A stretch of 64,000 nucleotides of DNA from Armigeres subalbatus (taxonomy: Eukaryota; Arthropoda; Insecta; Diptera; Culicidae): positions 163,210,452 through 163,274,451 of the forward strand of contig NC_085140.1 of assembly GCF_024139115.2 (NCBI RefSeq). The letters are read 5' to 3'. Both the position numbers and the translations under genes were made by a program. This document shows, one piece after another, positions 61,590 through 64,000 of this stretch (position 1 is its first letter; each line of letters opens with the position of its first letter). The notes under the pieces were generated by a model. The model searched no databases, was not told the origin of the DNA, and saw nothing but the letters and a program-made list of their open reading frames with translations.

Positions 61590-63997
61590 GACCTAGACGT
61601 TGAATAAAGGATCACAATTGGAAGCTTGGAACATGGAACTGCAAGTCGCTATAGGCTTCGCAGGTTGTGACAGGATAATCTATGATAAATTACATCCCCG
61701 CAACTTCGACGTCGTGACAGGACAGGACAGGACAGAAAGTGTGGAAAGATGGGCATCGAGCGGCTGCCTTAACTACCAAAGCTGTGTCACCACTAACGAG
61801 CTGAGAAACGGCTTCATAGTACTGGGTAAGATGCGCCAACGCGTGATTGGGTGGCAGCCAATCAACGCAAGGATGTGCAAGCTGAGGATTAAAGGCCGTT
61901 TCTTAAACTATATAGCATCATCAACGTGCACTGCAAACACAAAGGAAGACCCGACGACGAGAAAGAAGCGTTCTATGCACAGCTGGAGCAGACATACGAT
62001 GGATGCCCACTGCGGGACTCCAAAATCGTCATCGGTGACATGTATAGGCCGGTCATCGGACCGGATAGTCTGCATACCGTATCGAATGACAACGGCCAAC
62101 GATGCATAAACTTTGCAGCCTCCCGCGAAATAGTAGTCCGAAGCACTTTCCTCCCCCGCAAGAATATCCACAATGCCACATGGAAATCATCTAATCAAGT
62201 GACGGAAAACCAAATCAACCACGTTCTAATCGACGGTAAAGTCTTCTCCGACATCAAGAACGTACGCACTTACCGCAGTGTGAATATTGAATCCGACCAC
62301 TACTTCGTTGCAGTATGTCTGCACTCAAAACTCTCGACGGCGTACAACACGCGTCGGAGTCGTCCGCCGCGGCTAAACATTGGGCGGCTACAAGACGGTA
62401 GACTAGCCCAAGACTACGCGCAGCAGCTGAAAGTGGCACTCCAAACAAAAAAGCAGCTAGGCGCAGCGTCTCTTGAAGTGGGTGGGGAGATATTCGATCC
62501 GCCATTGGAAGCACGGATCAGAGAAAAGACTGGTATGAAGGCGAAGGTGAGCAGTTAGTTGAGGAGAAGAATGCAGCATTTGCAAGATTTCTACAGCAGC
62601 ACACGAGGGCGAACGAAGCACGATACAAACAGGTGCAGAACAGACAAAACTAGATTTTTCGGAGGAATGAGCACCACCAGGAAGATCGAGACCGTGAAGA
62701 GATGGAGCAACTGTACCGCGCTAATACCGCACGAAAGTTCTATGAGAAGTTAAACCGTTCACGTAAGGGCCACGTGCCACAGCCCGATATGTGTAAAGGC
62801 ATAAACGGGAACCTTCTTACAAACGAGCGTGAGGTGATCCAAACATGGCGGCAGCACTACGAAGAGCACCTAAATGGCGCTGTGGCAGAAAAGGGTGGTG
62901 GTATGGTAATGAGCCTAGGAGCACGCGCGCAGGACATATGATTTCCGGCTCCGAATCTCTAGAACATCCAGGAGGAGTTCGGCCGGCTGAAAAACAACAA
63001 AGCCCCTGGAGTTGACCAACTACTAGGAGAGCTGTTTAAACGCGGTTTGGGAGGGTGATGTTCTGCTGCAGGAGTGGATGGAAGGTGTTGTTTGTTCTAT
63101 CTACAAAAAGGGTGATAAGCTGGATTGTAGCAACTACCGTGCAATCACATTGCTGAAAACCGCCTACAAGGTACTCTCCCATATTTTATGTCACCGACTA
63201 ACACTAATTGCAAAACAGCTCGTGTGGCAGAACCAGGTGAACGCTCTAGGTGGCCAGGACTAGGTGTTCGCCGTACGTCAGATATTGCATAAATGCCGCG
63301 AATACAACGTGCCCAGACATCATCTATTTATCGGATATAAAGCCGCATATGATACAATCGATCGGGACCAGCTATGGCAGCTAATGCACGAACACGTATT
63401 TCCGGATAATCACACAGTTGATCAAGGCGACGTTGGATCGGGTGATGTGCGTAGTTCGAGTTTCAGGGGCCTTCTCGAGTCGCTTCAAACCCGCAGAGGG
63501 TAACGGCAAGGTGATGGTCTTTCGTGTCTTCTATTCAACATCGTTTTGTAATACTTTGGGAGCAATACGAAGGGCAGGGATTGACACGAGTGGTATGATT
63601 TTCACGAAGCCCATCCAGTTATTTGTTTTCTCCAACGACATAGATATTATGGCACGTAACTTTGAGAAGATAAGGAAGCCTTTATCAGACTGAAAAGCGA
63701 AACTGAACAGATTGGACTAGTCATCAACACGTCGAAGACGAATTACATGATAGGAAGAGGCCCATGAGTTTGTATTGGTGGTGATGAAATCGAGGTGGTT
63801 GAAGAATTCGTGTACTTGGGCTTGCTGAGTACCATCTATGATGGGGTGCAGACGGCGGACGGTTCATGGAGGAGGCGAATGAACCACGAGTTGCATCAGC
63901 TGTTGGGAAAACCATCCATCGTTCCCACCGCGAAAATCGGAAGACTGCGATGGGCCGGGCACTTAGCCAGAATGTCGGACAGTTATCCGGTGAAAAT
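61590..63997 (+). pseudogene. RTE retrotransposon copy (subfamily B), heavily decayed
   Basis: The endonuclease region is broken: RNFDVVTGQD precedes a GACAG microsatellite (about 61717-61736), then FIVLGKMRQRVIGWQPINAR and CKLRIKGRFLNY. The frame at 61926-62558 gives KEAFYAQLEQTYDGCP, KIVIGDMYRPVIG (with the catalytic NAQVG segment deleted), QINHVLIDGKVFSDIKNVRT and ESDHYFV. The RT fragments are EQLYRANTARKFYEKLNRSR, EGVVCSIYKKGDKLDCSNYR, HLFIGYKAAYDTIDRDQLWQ and the active-site region FVFSNDIDIM (FSND where F/YADD is expected, near 63635). The C-terminus has VCIGGDEIEVVEEFVYLGLL, then a deletion into STIYDGVQTADGSWRRRMNH, LHQLLGKPSIVPTAKIGRLR and WAGHLARMSDSYPVKM, running off the window. 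Many stops and shifts show it is an old copy. Confidence 0.85.
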
Positions 63998-64000
63998 GGT

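Overview
This window looks like a stretch of culicine mosquito genome, most likely Aedes. The evidence is its dispersed repeats, a tRNA-derived SINE of the Feilai type, and the mix of RTE (JAM1-like), LOA (Lian-like), I, R1 and Jockey non-LTR retrotransposons. I could not assign any host protein-coding gene. Almost every recognisable ORF belongs to a decayed transposable element, and nearly all of them carry frameshifts or stops. I found no bacterial-type operon, CRISPR array or novel defence-like system. What is unusual is the transposon archaeology, where several insertions can be resolved to the base.

Layout. 1-3376: two inverted arrays of one ~132/133-bp satellite around a loop with two MITEs. 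3959-7434: hAT-like element with a perfect 8-bp target duplication, filled with a 15-bp GGAATTCC-type minisatellite that flips orientation in the middle. 9.3-16.7 kb: MITEs, a SINE fragment, a 1.4-kb hAT-like element and a Helitron-like element. 18.3-20.5 kb: RTE remnants, a short Helitron-like element and a SINE.

20525-31146: an RTE retrotransposon broken by three later insertions: a LOA/Lian element flanked by a 319-bp duplication, a 427-bp hAT-like MITE, and a 2.06-kb Helitron-like element that sits exactly between A and T of the RTE frame. 31381-37150: a complete I-superfamily retrotransposon on the minus strand, inserted into another RTE remnant with a perfect 14-bp target duplication. 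41.0-42.1 kb: Helitron-type internal repeats. 42741-46590: a second I-clade element on the minus strand, with an in-frame loss of RNase H and a TTAA-flanked MITE in its ORF2.

46.6-49.0 kb: an RTE fragment, a short Helitron and a foldback element built of 17-bp repeats. 49.0-52.2 kb: the longest stretch with no repeat I recognise. 53.0-56.4 kb: a nearly complete RTE copy. 56.4-59.0 kb: a Jockey-type ORF1 fragment and an internally deleted R1-type element. 59.2-61.5 kb: a 121-bp hairpin insertion with a 14-bp target duplication, and inverted 18-bp repeat arrays. 61.6-64.0 kb: a third large RTE copy that runs off the window.

How the pieces work together. The retrotransposon ORFs would have supplied endonuclease, reverse transcriptase, RNase H and nucleic-acid-binding proteins for target-primed reverse transcription. 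The MITEs, SINEs and Helitron-like elements carry no enzyme and would have depended on proteins encoded elsewhere. Clade names rest on recalled protein motifs, not on database searches.
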